Counted from the stretch's first letter, positions 7,969 to 16,960 are shown. The stretch: 64,000 bases of DNA from Methylophilus sp. (GCF_008015755.1 NZ_SSGF01000007.1:1-64000), one strand, 5' to 3'. A program made the numbers and translations. The notes: generated by a model not told the origin, from the letters alone.

Positions 7969-7997
7969 TGGCTAAAGACCTGATAGGACTTTAGCCA
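7969..7997. other. Perfect 9-bp inverted repeat between two copper genes
   Basis: TGGCTAAAG (7969-7977) pairs with CTTTAGCCA (7989-7997) around an 11-nt loop. A second, weaker dyad, CTTTTGC (7931-7937) with GCAAAAG (7951-7957), lies closer to the DUF2231 gene. Neither has a T run on the minus strand, so these may be mRNA stabilisers or operators for the downstream unit. No clear CueR box was seen here. Confidence 0.45.
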
Positions 7998-8005
7998 ATA
8001 ACATA

Positions 8006-8386
8006 CTAAATGAGGGTAAAGCGCGGAGGTCGCTCAGGGCCGGAGGAGATGTGGCTAGTGAAATCTGGGGCGATAAAACCGATTGCCGTACCTGCAACAA
8101 TCAAATGATGCTTCAGGTCGTCACCCGGCGCTGCAAAGGCGAAGCCTGAACAGCACACTGAACATTTGGAACAATGATTACAAGCGTGCTTAGTATCATC
8201 TTGATGTTTGTGAGCATGACTATCCACAGCACCCTCGTGGTGTTCATGGCTATGACCACTTACACTTTCATGGTTATGCTGGCTTTGTGGCTTCTCACAA
8301 TTCATCATGCTGACCGCTGCAAATCCCTGCACCGATAGAATGATTGCGATGAGCCAAATAGCGAAGATCTGAATGAGCTTTCTCAC
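8006..8386 (-). CDS. Small periplasmic metal-binding protein (CzcI/DUF2946-like)
   Basis: A 126-residue protein with a signal peptide (residues 1-23), a His-rich stretch (HNHESVSGHSHEHHEG, HAHKHQDDTKH) and a Cys cluster CNHCSKCSVCC, ending ISSGPERPPR. The ending of the form S-x-I-x-x-G-x-x-R-P-P is usual in small exported proteins of heavy-metal efflux loci. It probably binds or senses copper in the periplasm. It lies between cueR and the DUF2231 gene on the same strand. Confidence 0.6.
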   Translation of the reverse strand: MRKLIQIFAIWLIAIILSVQGFAAVSMMNCEKPQSQHNHESVSGHSHEHHEGAVDSHAHKHQDDTKHACNHCSKCSVCCSGFAFAAPGDDLKHHLIVAGTAIGFIAPDFTSHISSGPERPPRFTLI

Positions 8387-8457
8387 GATGAGGATATGAT
8401 AACCCTAAATTAAAAATGATTCAGTGCCAAACTGAAGTTTTCCTGTTATGAAAGACC

Positions 8458-8862
8458 CTATGTTTGATTAAGCGCAAGTTGCTCCAGGATGGGGCACTCT
8501 GGGCGATCATCCCCATGGCAGCAATGTACAAGCTTTTGTAGCTCCGACTTAATCGACATCAAGCTTTGAATCTTTTGGTTTAAGGCTTCAACATGGGCGT
8601 TTGCTAATTCTTTCACTTTACTGCTTGGCCGATGCGGGTCTTGCCATAAGCTTAATAACTCCTCAATTTGCTTGATAGAAAAGCCTAAGTCGCGAGAGTG
8701 TCGAATAAAACTCAGCGTATGGATATCTTTTTCAGAATATTGACGATATCCCGCAAAAGTTCTTGAAGCGACAGGCAACAACCCGACGCTTTCGTAATGC
8801 CGGATCATTTTGGTTGATATACCCGACGCCTTTGCAGCTTGCCCAATATTGAATAAACTCAT
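8458..8862 (-). CDS. cueR: Copper-responsive MerR-family regulator CueR
   Basis: The 134-residue protein has the MerR helix-turn-helix and wing (FNIGQAAKASGISTKMIRHY, AGYRQYSEKDI), a dimerisation helix, and the metal loop CHGDDRPECP, in which two cysteines are separated by seven residues as in CueR. CueR binds Cu(I) and activates promoters with an over-long 19-bp spacer. Two such promoters are found here, before copZ and copA. A terminator separates cueR from copZ, so it probably has its own low-level promoter. Confidence 0.9.
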   Translation of the reverse strand: MSLFNIGQAAKASGISTKMIRHYESVGLLPVASRTFAGYRQYSEKDIHTLSFIRHSRDLGFSIKQIEELLSLWQDPHRPSSKVKELANAHVEALNQKIQSLMSIKSELQKLVHCCHGDDRPECPILEQLALNQT

Positions 8863-8884
8863 CGCCCATGCCCAAGTGATAGGT

Positions 8885-8913
8885 AAAAAGCCTGCTGATA
8901 TTGCTCAGCAGGC
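8885..8913 (-). terminator. Terminator after copZ
   Basis: On the minus strand GCCTGCTGA pairs with TCAGCAGGC and is followed by TTTTT. It lies 10 bp after the copZ stop and before cueR. Confidence 0.85.
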
Positions 8914-8922
8914 AGATAGAAA

Positions 8923-9117
8923 TTACTTAGTTGCAGGTGGAAAACCAGCATCTATAAGCGCTGAAACGATCTCATCTTTTGCAACGCTGGTTTCAACGTT
9001 GACCGTCCTGGTAGGAGGGTCCGTGGTAATGCTTGCTTCTGGGTCTATGGCTTTAATGGCACTTGTCACACCCCTTGCACATCCACCGCAGGTCATATTT
9101 TCAATATGAAATTCCAT
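8923..9117 (-). CDS. copZ: Copper chaperone CopZ
   Basis: A 64-residue heavy-metal-associated domain with the Cu(I) motif NMTCGGCARGV at residues 7-17, covering the full family length. It carries cytoplasmic copper to CopA and CueR. ATG 9117 is preferred over the adjacent ATG 9120 because AAGGAG then sits 6 bp upstream. It has its own CueR-type promoter just downstream of the copA stop codon. Confidence 0.9.
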   Translation of the reverse strand: MEFHIENMTCGGCARGVTSAIKAIDPEASITTDPPTRTVNVETSVAKDEIVSALIDAGFPPATK

Positions 9118-9152
9118 CATCAACTCCTTAAAGAATAATTGGTAGTGATATA

Positions 9153-9183
9153 AGCTTAAAGGTTCCAATAATGGTAAGGTCAA
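9153..9183 (-). promoter_or_regulatory. CueR-type promoter of copZ
   Basis: On the minus strand -35 TTGACC (9178-9183) and -10 TAAGCT (9153-9158) are 19 bp apart, and the spacer holds the CueR dyad CCTTACC...GGAACCT. The long spacer is the hallmark of MerR-family activation. Confidence 0.8.
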
Positions 9184-9189
9184 GCATTA

Positions 9190-11694
9190 TTATTCAAAGG
9201 CTTTGTGGTTGTTGGGTTCCACTAAAGGTGGTTGGAATGTCCGTAAACGCAAGGCATTCCCTAAAACGAATACGCTCGATAAGGCCATTGCTCCGGCAGC
9301 AAATACTGGTGAAAGTAATAACCCCCAGGCAGGATAAAGAACCCCAGCCGCTACCGGAATCAAAGCCGTGTTATAGGCAAATGCCCAGAACAGGTTTTGA
9401 TGAATATTGCCTATCGTTGCTTTGGATAAAGCAATCGCATTCGGCACTCCTTGCAGATTGCCAGACATCAAGACGACATCTGCTGATTCTACAGCGATAT
9501 CTGTACCGGTCCCGATTGCCAGGCCTACATCTGCTTCTGCCAGCGCGGGGGCATCATTGATGCCATCCCCCACAAAAGCAATCTGCCCATAAGTAGATTT
9601 CAAGCGGCGTACCGTGTCAACCTTGCCCTCAGGCATGACCTCAGCAATGACTTCATCAATGCCAAGCTGGCGGGCGATTGCATGTGCGGTCTTGGCATTA
9701 TCCCCAGTAATCATGGCCACTTTGAGACCTAACTGATGCAGTGCGGAAATTGCACCAGGTGTCGAAGTTTTTATGGGGTCAGCGACTGCAATAATGCCAG
9801 CCAACTGACCATTAATAGAAGCGTATAAAGGTGATTTACCTTCTTTACCCAACCGCTCAGCAGTTTGCGCAAAGACATTCAAATCTAACCCTAGTTGTCG
9901 CATGAAGCGATCAGCGCCCACTTCCACGAGAGCACCTTCAACACTTGCTCTTACGCCCATACCAGTCACAGACTCAAAGTCTGTTAAAGACGGTAGTGAT
10001 TGTCCATTTTCAGTGGCAGCGGTCACAATAGCGCGGGCAATTGGATGCTCAGATTTAGATTCAACCGCCCCGATTTTTGCAAGAAGACTATTACGCTCGA
10101 AGCCCTCTGCAACTTCCAGGTCGGTCAGTACTGGCCGACCTTCTGTTAGCGTACCGGTCTTGTCAACTGCGACAACTTTGGCATCCTTGAGTAACTGTAA
10201 TGCTTCGCCTTTTCTGAACAATACGCCAAGCTCGGCACCTCGCCCCGTTCCAACCATAATTGAAGTCGGCGTAGCCAAACCCATGGCGCATGGGCACGCA
10301 ATGATCAACACGGAGACTGCATTCACTAATGCGAAGGTCAACGCAGGGGATGGACCAAAGATCATCCAGCTGATAAATGTGAGCAAAGCAGCACCCATAA
10401 CAGCAGGTACAAACCACATAGTCACTTTATCTACGAGCGCCTGTATTGGCAGCTTAGATCCTTGTGCCTGTTCCACCATACGTATGATCTGAGCCAGCAT
10501 GGTTTGATTTCCAACGGCTGTCGCACGCATCTCCAACATCCCTTTCTGATTAACGGTGCCGCCGACTACAGAACTACCCAGGATTTTTTCAACAGGGATG
10601 GGTTCACCAGTGATCATGGATTCATCAACGAAACTTTTACCATTGGTGACTTCACCGTCTACCGGCACTCTCTCACCAGGTCGCACTTCGAGCACATCAT
10701 TCAGCACCACTTCATTGATAGGCACATCCAAAAAGCGATGATTGCGCATGACATGCGCTTCTTTGACCTGCATTTTTGCCAGGCGCTTGATTGCTTCGGA
10801 AGTGCGCCCCTTGGCACGGGCCTCCAGAAATCGGCCAAGTAATATCAAAACGACAATGACTGCAGCCGCCTCATAGTAGACATTGACCGTTCCTTCCGGT
10901 AACAGTCCAGAAGCAAAGGTCGCGACTATTGAATATCCGAAAGCCGCAGCAGTACCTACTGCTACGAGCGAGTTCATGTCTGGAGCAAGCCTAAGCATTG
11001 CAGGAAAGCCTTTCTGGTAAAAGCGCCTACCAGGGAAAGCCAGTACCAGAGCCGTCAACACAAACTGCATGTACCAACTAGTGTTCATACCAATGGTATC
11101 CATGATTAATTCATGAACACCTGGTATCAAATGCGCACCCATTTCCATTAAAAACACTGGTAACGATAGTGCTGCTGCGAGAATGAGGTCCCGCTTCAAT
11201 TTGAGTAATTCAATCTCTTTTTGATTTTCTGCTACAGCCTGTAAGGAGGATAGAGAGTCAACGACCTTAGCTTCGTAACCGATATGCTCGATCGCGGAAA
11301 TCAATTCTGCTGGGTCAGCAGAACCATATATGGAGGCACGTTCAGTGGCTAAGTTAACTGTTGCTTCAACGACCCCTGGTACAGATCTGAGGGCTTTCTC
11401 AACACGCCCAACACATGACGCACAGGTCATGCCAATAACATTGAGTTCTATCTTGGATGTTGGAACTTCATAACCAACTTTATGAACAGCTTCGATCAAG
11501 GCTGTGCGATTTACCTCTTCGGTAACGTGAATAGTCGCTCGCTCAGTTGTCAGGTTGACTGAGACACTTTCTACGCCAGGGACCTTTGTTAAGGCGGCTT
11601 CAACACGCCCAACGCAGCTGGCGCATGTCATCCCTTCGATAGGAAGCGAGATATTTTGGATGGCATCGCTTGAAGTCTTTTTAGACATGCTCAT
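9190..11694 (-). CDS. copA: Cu(I)-exporting P1B-type ATPase CopA
   Basis: An inner-membrane copper exporter of 834 residues. Two N-terminal heavy-metal domains (GMTCASC at residues 21-27 and again near 90) precede eight membrane helices with the Cu(I) motif CPC in [13 protein letters not shown] (near 466), the phosphorylation site DKTGTLTEG (near 510), and the hinge [10 protein letters not shown] (near 708). The length and motif set are complete. It is driven by a CueR promoter at 11725-11755 and followed by copZ. Confidence 0.95.
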   Translation of the reverse strand: MSMSKKTSSDAIQNISLPIEGMTCASCVGRVEAALTKVPGVESVSVNLTTERATIHVTEEVNRTALIEAVHKVGYEVPTSKIELNVIGMTCASCVGRVEKALRSVPGVVEATVNLATERASIYGSADPAELISAIEHIGYEAKVVDSLSSLQAVAENQKEIELLKLKRDLILAAALSLPVFLMEMGAHLIPGVHELIMDTIGMNTSWYMQFVLTALVLAFPGRRFYQKGFPAMLRLAPDMNSLVAVGTAAAFGYSIVATFASGLLPEGTVNVYYEAAAVIVVLILLGRFLEARAKGRTSEAIKRLAKMQVKEAHVMRNHRFLDVPINEVVLNDVLEVRPGERVPVDGEVTNGKSFVDESMITGEPIPVEKILGSSVVGGTVNQKGMLEMRATAVGNQTMLAQIIRMVEQAQGSKLPIQALVDKVTMWFVPAVMGAALLTFISWMIFGPSPALTFALVNAVSVLIIACPCAMGLATPTSIMVGTGRGAELGVLFRKGEALQLLKDAKVVAVDKTGTLTEGRPVLTDLEVAEGFERNSLLAKIGAVESKSEHPIARAIVTAATENGQSLPSLTDFESVTGMGVRASVEGALVEVGADRFMRQLGLDLNVFAQTAERLGKEGKSPLYASINGQLAGIIAVADPIKTSTPGAISALHQLGLKVAMITGDNAKTAHAIARQLGIDEVIAEVMPEGKVDTVRRLKSTYGQIAFVGDGINDAPALAEADVGLAIGTGTDIAVESADVVLMSGNLQGVPNAIALSKATIGNIHQNLFWAFAYNTALIPVAAGVLYPAWGLLLSPVFAAGAMALSSVFVLGNALRLRTFQPPLVEPNNHKAFE

Positions 11695-11724
11695 AATCCG
11701 GAAACTTGTATTAACTATATTTCC

Positions 11725-11755
11725 AGTCTAAAGCTTCCCTCCATGGGAAGGTCAA
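11725..11755 (-). promoter_or_regulatory. CueR-type promoter of copA
   Basis: On the minus strand -35 TTGACC (11750-11755) and -10 TAGACT (11725-11730) are separated by 19 bp carrying the near-perfect dyad ACCTTCCC-ATGG-AGGGAAGCT. This closely matches CueR operators and starts 30 bp before the copA ATG. Confidence 0.9.
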
Positions 11756-11805
11756 CTGATTTATTGTAAATTAAAGAATCCTATTAGGTAGTACTTTAAG
11801 CTAGA

Positions 11806-11960
11806 TCAAACAACGCCTCCATAATTGATGGCGTTAAAAATTCTTTCAACCTCTAGAAGACCAGCATTTGATTCGCACAATGTTATGGGAGTCTTGCCTA
11901 AAATAGGGTGGTATTGATGAACAAGCTTACGCGCAAGTTGGGACTAAATGGACATATCAA
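11806..11960 (-). pseudogene. DUF2384 antitoxin remnant
   Basis: Minus-strand reading gives QLARKLVHQYHPILGKTPIT, LEVERIFNAINYGG and a stop at 11806-11808. This aligns with LNQYHSLLGATPI and QKILSAINYG of the copy at 12629-12838. No start codon or first half is present, so this is a decayed third copy. It lies in the gap between copA and the broken mazE-like gene. Confidence 0.65.
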
Positions 11961-11975
11961 ACGTAGGGAATGGGT

Positions 11976-12212
11976 ATGAAATTAAAGATTCAAAAATAAG
12001 GCAATAGCGCCGCGGTACAGTTGCCAAATGCGATACTATCCGAAATCGGTGCAGCCATTGGCGATACTTTAATGGTCGATCCAAAGGCGTTTCGCGTTGT
12101 AAAACTCAAATACAATCTAGATGATCTTCTCGATCAATGTGATAAGGACGCTAAGCCCCCACTGACGTGGCGATGTAGGGAGATGAGCCCTGTTGGCCAA
12201 GAGATCATTTGA
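11976..12212 (+). pseudogene. MazE-like antitoxin with internal stop codon
   Basis: ATG 11976 begins MKLKIQK, then TAA at 11997-11999 replaces the tryptophan codon of the conserved KWGNS motif. Reading resumes in the same frame with GNSAAVQLP, EIGAAIGDTLMVDPKAF and YNLDDLLDQCD. The left copy at 459-698 has an intact TGG at this site and the same residue pattern. Two base changes are needed to turn TGG into TAA. No toxin gene follows. Confidence 0.75.
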
Positions 12213-12229
12213 AACCTTGGACGCCAATA

Positions 12230-12580
12230 TTAAATTGGAGCATCTTTGTCAGTCTCTGCTTCCATTTCAAAATCTGAGAAGCTACTTATTCTAACGGTCT
12301 TATTTGTAAAGCGAGCGACAATCTCCAACTCACCACCCATAGCTTGAACGTGTGTGCGTAAGGAAGATAAATATATATCTGCGAGCTTTTCTAACTCTTT
12401 AAATGATGGTTCATGAACATCCAATGTTTGAGTTAGTGTAAGTATCTGTTGAGAGAGCGAACCTGTTTGCTTTAAGTGATGCAATAGCATTTCTCTCATT
12501 AGTTTTTCTGTAATAGTTTGAGAGCGCAGCTGCGATTCAGGGCTCATAGTTAAACGAAGATTTGAAAAGCTTTTAGTCAT
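12230..12580 (-). CDS. HigA-like XRE-family antitoxin, without a toxin partner
   Basis: Starting at ATG 12580 (MTKSFSNLRL) the 116-residue protein ends with the HigA-type pattern ELEKLADIYLSSLRTHVQAM, GGELEIVARF, TVRI. The middle, where the helix-turn-helix should be, is weakly conserved (LSQQILTLTQTLDVHEPSF), so DNA binding is uncertain. A broken copy lies at 2805-3141. No HigB-type toxin is adjacent. It is 48 bp downstream of the DUF2384 gene on the same strand, so the two may be one unit. Confidence 0.65.
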   Translation of the reverse strand: MTKSFSNLRLTMSPESQLRSQTITEKLMREMLLHHLKQTGSLSQQILTLTQTLDVHEPSFKELEKLADIYLSSLRTHVQAMGGELEIVARFTNKTVRISSFSDFEMEAETDKDAPI

Positions 12581-12628
12581 CCATCCCACACCCTTACAAA
12601 ATCTCACTGGATTTTCATCCGCTTCAGC

Positions 12629-12838
12629 TTAAACAGCTGCACCATAATTTATTGCACTTAGTATTTTCTGAATCTCAACAAATCCAGAAGCTGATTTGGC
12701 CACAACGATAGGAGTAGCTCCTAACAAGGAATGATATTGATTGAGCCAAGACTCTGCCACCGATTCGGAACCAAAGGTATTAATAGCTAAGGCTCGGATT
12801 TGTGCAAGATTTGCAGCGCTATTGGACTCCATATTCAT
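12629..12838 (-). CDS. Orphan DUF2384 (MbcA/ParS-type) antitoxin-like protein
   Basis: A 69-residue product with AINTFGSESVAESWLNQYHS, LLGATPIVVA and EIQKILSAINYG, the DUF2384 pattern. It is a clear relative of the product at 802-1011 (AIDTFGSQETAEAWMNDYN, LGDTPLTIA, KILGAISYG). No RES-type toxin gene is beside it. The start could be ATG 12838 or 12832. Confidence 0.7.
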   Translation of the reverse strand: MNMESNSAANLAQIRALAINTFGSESVAESWLNQYHSLLGATPIVVAKSASGFVEIQKILSAINYGAAV

Positions 12839-12952
12839 ATCGACATCCCGAAGTATTGGTATTGCTGTTTATCACAGACTATTTTTATGTTGTTGACCAC
12901 TCACTAGCTATGCACTGACCGAGATCACTTGCAGCCTGATTTCATAATTACT

Positions 12953-13390
12953 CTAACTCATTGATGAATAGACTTTGCTAAACTCTATGAGGCTTTCTTT
13001 TTTTGAAAGACTAAACAGTCGCCCATCATTGAGTTCGATTGTGACCTTTTCTGTACCATCAGTATGGTTTTGATAAACGGATTTGACTACTTCCTTTTGC
13101 CATGTCCTGGCGCCATCCAATATCAAAGAGTTCATCAAATAAATATGGTTGATCTTTAATTCTATATTTTTGATTAAATTCATTAGATCGCCATCGGGAC
13201 CAATAATTATCTCAATTGATCGCCCGTTGCTTTCTTTTATTGGTGAGCAGTTTGCATGGAACCAGTAATCGCAATTGACTAAATAGACATATCGCCAGAA
13301 GCTGGTATTCAATTCGTCCTCTTTGGACTTTACATACGGCACACTATCCTCATGAAGCGTTGCTAGCATTATTTCGGGAAATTCAGTCAA
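12953..13390 (-). CDS. Unknown 145-residue protein
   Basis: I do not recognise this protein. It is soluble by appearance, with no signal peptide; aromatic residues cluster in SFWRYVYLVNCDYWFHANC, and the C-terminal part looks like alternating strands (KVTIELNDGRLFSL). The start is probably TTG 13390, since AAAGGA lies just upstream; ATG 13369 is the alternative. It is divergent from the XRE gene at 13459, so that regulator may control both. Confidence 0.5.
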   Translation of the reverse strand: MTEFPEIMLATLHEDSVPYVKSKEDELNTSFWRYVYLVNCDYWFHANCSPIKESNGRSIEIIIGPDGDLMNLIKNIELKINHIYLMNSLILDGARTWQKEVVKSVYQNHTDGTEKVTIELNDGRLFSLSKKESLIEFSKVYSSMS

Positions 13391-13458
13391 TGTGTCCTTT
13401 AGATTATAGTCCTTTAGAGCACATTTTGGCTATATAAGCTCCTTTATTGGGGCTTAAT

Positions 13459-13740
13459 ATGGAAATTCAAAAAGCACTAGGTTTAGCAATCAAAGAAATC
13501 CGATTGAGCAAACAACTAACGCAAGAGTTCTTTAGCGACATATCAAGCAGAACATATATGTCTGTTTTAGAGAATGGCAGAAAGAAACCTAGTGTTGATA
13601 AGATTGATAGCCTTGCAAATGCAATCGGAGTGCATCCGCTCACAATACTTACCTTATCGTACCTGATTGCAAACGAGGGTTTGAGCTTGGCTGACCTGCA
13701 AAAGAAAGTATCTGATGAGTTGAGTACCATCAATCGCTAA
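13459..13740 (+). CDS. XRE-family transcriptional regulator
   Basis: A 93-residue protein with a full helix-turn-helix: IKEIRLSKQLTQEFFSDIS, then SRTYMSVLENGRKKPSVDKI and ANAIGVHPLTIL. Such short stand-alone XRE proteins often control neighbouring accessory genes. It is divergent from the unknown gene at 12953-13390 with only 68 bp between. Its stop overlaps the stop of the convergent HNH gene by 3 bp. Confidence 0.8.
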   Translation: MEIQKALGLAIKEIRLSKQLTQEFFSDISSRTYMSVLENGRKKPSVDKIDSLANAIGVHPLTILTLSYLIANEGLSLADLQKKVSDELSTINR

Positions 13741-14630
13741 ACGCTAGCTGCAATAGCAGCTCGAAGTTCGCTGACAGTGTAGGGAGGGGTTCTGTGGTGG
13801 GCCACATGGTGACAAGAGGCGCACAGTGGAATGAGGTCTTTAATGGGGTCAACTTGATATGCCTCACCGATATCGGCTAATGGGGTCACATGGTGAACAT
13901 GAATGAGATCTTTACCAATAACACCATATTTGTTTTCATATACCAAACCGCATGCTTGGCACTTAGCCCCATAGTACTCAATACAAAGTCGACGAGCGTC
14001 TTCGTTTCGCTCATAACTCGTAAGCAGAACCTCTCTTGGGGTTCCCTCTGTTAGGTTCGGTGTTGGCAGTTGCTCAGTGCGAATAAAGCTCGGAGGAAAT
14101 ATACCTATGGCGAAATCCCCCGCAATCCCAGTGACATCAGCATTCCAGGCCCCCCATTCTCCAATGTGCAAACTTGATTTAGGCGGGTTTTTAAGGAGTT
14201 CACTTACCATTTCTCCAGTTACTGGATCTCGCGAAATCTTAAGCATGTCAGTATTTCGTTCATGTAAATACTGAGCAGGCCACTCACCTAGTTGACCAAG
14301 CCAGGATTCTCCTTGTGCGTAACATTCTCTAGCGATTTCAAGGCATAGATCATCTGATGGTACTGCTATTGAAATGTAAAATGGGGGTGTTAACTCTCCA
14401 GCAGGCGGTGTTAGGTAGACGTAATTTCTTGATTTTTTGACCAGTGTCCAACCTCTTCGTGGAAGGATTACACTAAGTGTCATAGAAGCACCAAAACGGT
14501 AAGTGTATGGCCCATATTTTTTTGGAGCCTTTCCACTTGGCTTGAGCTCAATGGATTTCGTTATCCATCCTGGGGGATAGTGTGTTTGAGCTGCAGCTTC
14601 AGTCAATGATGTAATGTTTTTTTGATCCAT
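13737..14630 (-). CDS. HNH endonuclease (McrA-like C-terminal domain)
   Basis: The 297-residue product ends in an HNH nuclease domain: CIEYYGAKCQACGL, IHVHHVTPLADIG, then LIPLCASCHHVAHHRTP, giving paired zinc cysteines and the catalytic His-His pair. The first 200 residues are an unknown domain with several aromatic strands, probably a DNA- or modification-recognition part. McrA-type HNH proteins cut modified DNA, so a type IV restriction role is plausible. The start may be ATG 14630 or GTG 14645. Confidence 0.75.
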   Translation of the reverse strand: MDQKNITSLTEAAAQTHYPPGWITKSIELKPSGKAPKKYGPYTYRFGASMTLSVILPRRGWTLVKKSRNYVYLTPPAGELTPPFYISIAVPSDDLCLEIARECYAQGESWLGQLGEWPAQYLHERNTDMLKISRDPVTGEMVSELLKNPPKSSLHIGEWGAWNADVTGIAGDFAIGIFPPSFIRTEQLPTPNLTEGTPREVLLTSYERNEDARRLCIEYYGAKCQACGLVYENKYGVIGKDLIHVHHVTPLADIGEAYQVDPIKDLIPLCASCHHVAHHRTPPYTVSELRAAIAASV

Positions 14631-14777
14631 GATCCATTTAACCACTAAAGCATTAAAAAGTTGGAAGCAAAGTTAATATAAATGTAAGGCAACAACAAGC
14701 TGACAAAAATGACCTCGTCGCTGTGAGGCTATTAGACGGGCTTGAAGACATAAATAGCCATTTTGGAGAATTGTTTA

Positions 14778-15608
14778 ATGAACTGGATATTGGATCTCTT
14801 AACTTGGGAAAACATATTAAACTCAGCATTCACAACGTCGTTGGTCGGCGCGTTAGCAGGTGCTTATGCTGGCGCCAAAGCTGCTCAGAATATTGCGGAG
14901 CGAAGTAAAGAGAAAGAGGAGTTCCAGACGCAGATACGAAATACAAATGCTGCAATTACTTTTTCATTTATGATTTGCAATGCTGCCATTGCTCTTAAAA
15001 AACAAAATACAAAACATCTAATAGACAGTTATTTCCAAGCAAAGTCTGTTTATGAAGAATATCTTTTAACAAAAAAACACGGGACTACCGCCAAAGAGGT
15101 CGTTTTTGAGTACCAAGCTAATTTATCTAGCTTACCAGTTCAGGAAGTGCCATTAATAGCACTTCAAAAGCAGGTCTACGAAAACTTATCAATCACAGGT
15201 AGGCCTTTAGCGCTTGTATCTACTATTACCACTATGCAATCGGCTCTGAACGCCGCAATAGTAAAGAGAAATGAAATGATTCCAGAATTTCAGAAGCTAT
15301 CTTTGGAAAACCGTAAAGGCGATTTTCTAGCCCTATATTTTGCAACACCCTATGGGGAAGGCCATACGAATGCCCAATATCACGATTTGATGCACGCAAT
15401 ACGTCGTCTGAATGATGATGTAATCTTTTTCAGTCGGTTGCTGAGCAAGGACTTGGAAGCTTATGGCAACGCAATAATGGAAAAATATAAAAGCAAGTTT
15501 GGAGATGTAATTGAGCGCATTCATCCAGCTAGACATGAAGATATGCCTGGCATTATTCCGCTGGATGAGAATTATCAAGATTGGTTTACCGCGTTCCCTC
15601 AGCAGTAA
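14778..15608 (+). CDS. Unknown membrane-anchored helical protein
   Basis: ATG 14778 follows GGAG at suitable distance. Residues 13-37 form a glycine/alanine-rich membrane helix (TTSLVGALAGAYAGAKAAQN), followed by a long charged, mostly helical region of about 230 residues (coiled-coil type, ERSKEKEEFQTQIRN). I do not recognise a family. Membrane anchor plus cytoplasmic helical domain is common among accessory abortive-infection candidates, but this is not evidence of function. Confidence 0.55.
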   Translation: MNWILDLLTWENILNSAFTTSLVGALAGAYAGAKAAQNIAERSKEKEEFQTQIRNTNAAITFSFMICNAAIALKKQNTKHLIDSYFQAKSVYEEYLLTKKHGTTAKEVVFEYQANLSSLPVQEVPLIALQKQVYENLSITGRPLALVSTITTMQSALNAAIVKRNEMIPEFQKLSLENRKGDFLALYFATPYGEGHTNAQYHDLMHAIRRLNDDVIFFSRLLSKDLEAYGNAIMEKYKSKFGDVIERIHPARHEDMPGIIPLDENYQDWFTAFPQQ

Positions 15609-15635
15609 CCTAGTAGCACCATCGTTAAGAAAAGA

Positions 15636-16094
15636 CTAATTCTGATTATGAGTGTTGTAGCTCATATCAACAATGAATGAGCGCATTAGTAAACTATCCA
15701 AAATACTGCTCGTCGGGATGTCTTTAAGAATCCCAGATCGCTCCAGAATTCGCCAAGGAGCCACCATAAACTTCTTGGTGTAGTAAATACACAGTCCCCA
15801 AACACTGAATATCATTCCAAGAGCTATAAAAACTCTCCATGGTGATGTTTGCGCAATGCTGATTGAGAATATATTCAGTCCACAAATAAAGCTGACAATT
15901 ACAAAAAAGACGAACCCAAGCACGGGGGATACCCTATCTGGTGTTGCAAATACCTCGTGTTGTTTAACACTGATTTGGCCGGAGCCAACCAATGCTTTGA
16001 CTTCCGGATCGGTTAAGTTATATCGACGTTTAATGGCAATTATTTTGGAGCGTACCGTCGCATTAGCAGTCAATCCAAATCGATACTTGAACAT
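15636..16094 (-). CDS. Unknown protein with two membrane helices
   Basis: A 152-residue product with a basic N-terminal region and two membrane helices (SPVLGFVFFVIVSFICGLNI near 56-75 and WRVFIALGMIFSVWGLCIYY near 85-105). No known motif was seen. Its start lies 36 bp inside the left end of the IS3-family element, so the element may have altered its promoter. Confidence 0.5.
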   Translation of the reverse strand: MFKYRFGLTANATVRSKIIAIKRRYNLTDPEVKALVGSGQISVKQHEVFATPDRVSPVLGFVFFVIVSFICGLNIFSISIAQTSPWRVFIALGMIFSVWGLCIYYTKKFMVAPWRILERSGILKDIPTSSILDSLLMRSFIVDMSYNTHNQN

Positions 16095-16183
16095 CCGTTG
16101 ATTCGTAGCTGCTATTCTGTCTAGGTCATTGACCTGCCCCCCAAAGCCATACCATTTTTAAGTTAGCAAAGTCCGATTAAAAA

Positions 16184-16960
16184 TCATTTTGCATGCCTTA
16201 ATTTTTGGGCATAGATTGCTGGCGGAATACGACCACAGCTACTATGAGGCCGTACTTCGTTGTAGTCCTGACGCCACAGCGCAATTGTCTTTCTAGCTTG
16301 TGCGAGTGTCTCAAACCATTGCTCATTTAAACACTCGTCGCGGAATTTACCATTGAATGATTCAATGTAGGCATTCTGTGTTGGTTTGCCTGGCTGAATC
16401 AATAAATGCTCAATCCCATGGGTATGCATCCAAGCCATGAATACCCGACTTGTGAATTCTGGCCCACCATCCGTTCTAATCGCTTTTGGAAACCCTCTGA
16501 ATCTAGCTGCCTGCTCCAAGACTCTGGTCACGTACAACCCGCCAATGCCATGGTCTACCGCAATATCCACGCATTCGTGTGTCTTGTCATCGGCAATTGT
16601 TAGACACTTTAGCTTTCTGCCATTAGCCAGACTATCCATCACAAAATCAATACTCCATACCTCATTAGGGGCTAATGGCACCAGCAATTCAGCACGTTCA
16701 GTGATAGGACGCTTTACTTTCTTGCGGCGCTTAACGCTGAGCTTTTGCTCGGTATACAAGCGATAGATGCGCTTGTGATTAACTTCAACCCCTTGGAATC
16801 GTAACAGGTCGTGAATACGTCGGTAACCAAAGCGACGACGCTGATGCGCAATGACCTTGATACGCTCACGTAACTCAGCTGTTTGATGTGAATCCTGTGG
16901 TGTTTCACGCCAGCTGGATCTGGATAACCCCACTAAACGACAGGCACGACGTTCTGACAT
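16184..16960 (-). CDS. IS3-family transposase OrfB (DDE integrase)
   Basis: The 258-residue reading from ATG 16960 contains the whole rve-type catalytic core: VWSIDFVMD (first Asp), RTDGGPEFTS (second Asp) and NAYIESFNGKFRDECLNE (Glu). The same frame stays open upstream across the orfA stop (LTPQAKRDGIQRILDAQL), which fits the usual -1 ribosomal frameshift that makes the active OrfAB fusion. Confidence 0.9.
   Translation of the reverse strand: MSERRACRLVGLSRSSWRETPQDSHQTAELRERIKVIAHQRRRFGYRRIHDLLRFQGVEVNHKRIYRLYTEQKLSVKRRKKVKRPITERAELLVPLAPNEVWSIDFVMDSLANGRKLKCLTIADDKTHECVDIAVDHGIGGLYVTRVLEQAARFRGFPKAIRTDGGPEFTSRVFMAWMHTHGIEHLLIQPGKPTQNAYIESFNGKFRDECLNEQWFETLAQARKTIALWRQDYNEVRPHSSCGRIPPAIYAQKLRHAK

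Noticed and set aside
8420-8436. TTCAGT...ACTGAA dyad after cueR
   Set aside because: The stem has only 6 bp and the T run is interrupted; too weak to call a terminator.
8810-9109. Plus-strand open frame over the cueR-copZ gap
   Set aside because: It overlaps two certain genes and a terminator on the opposite strand.
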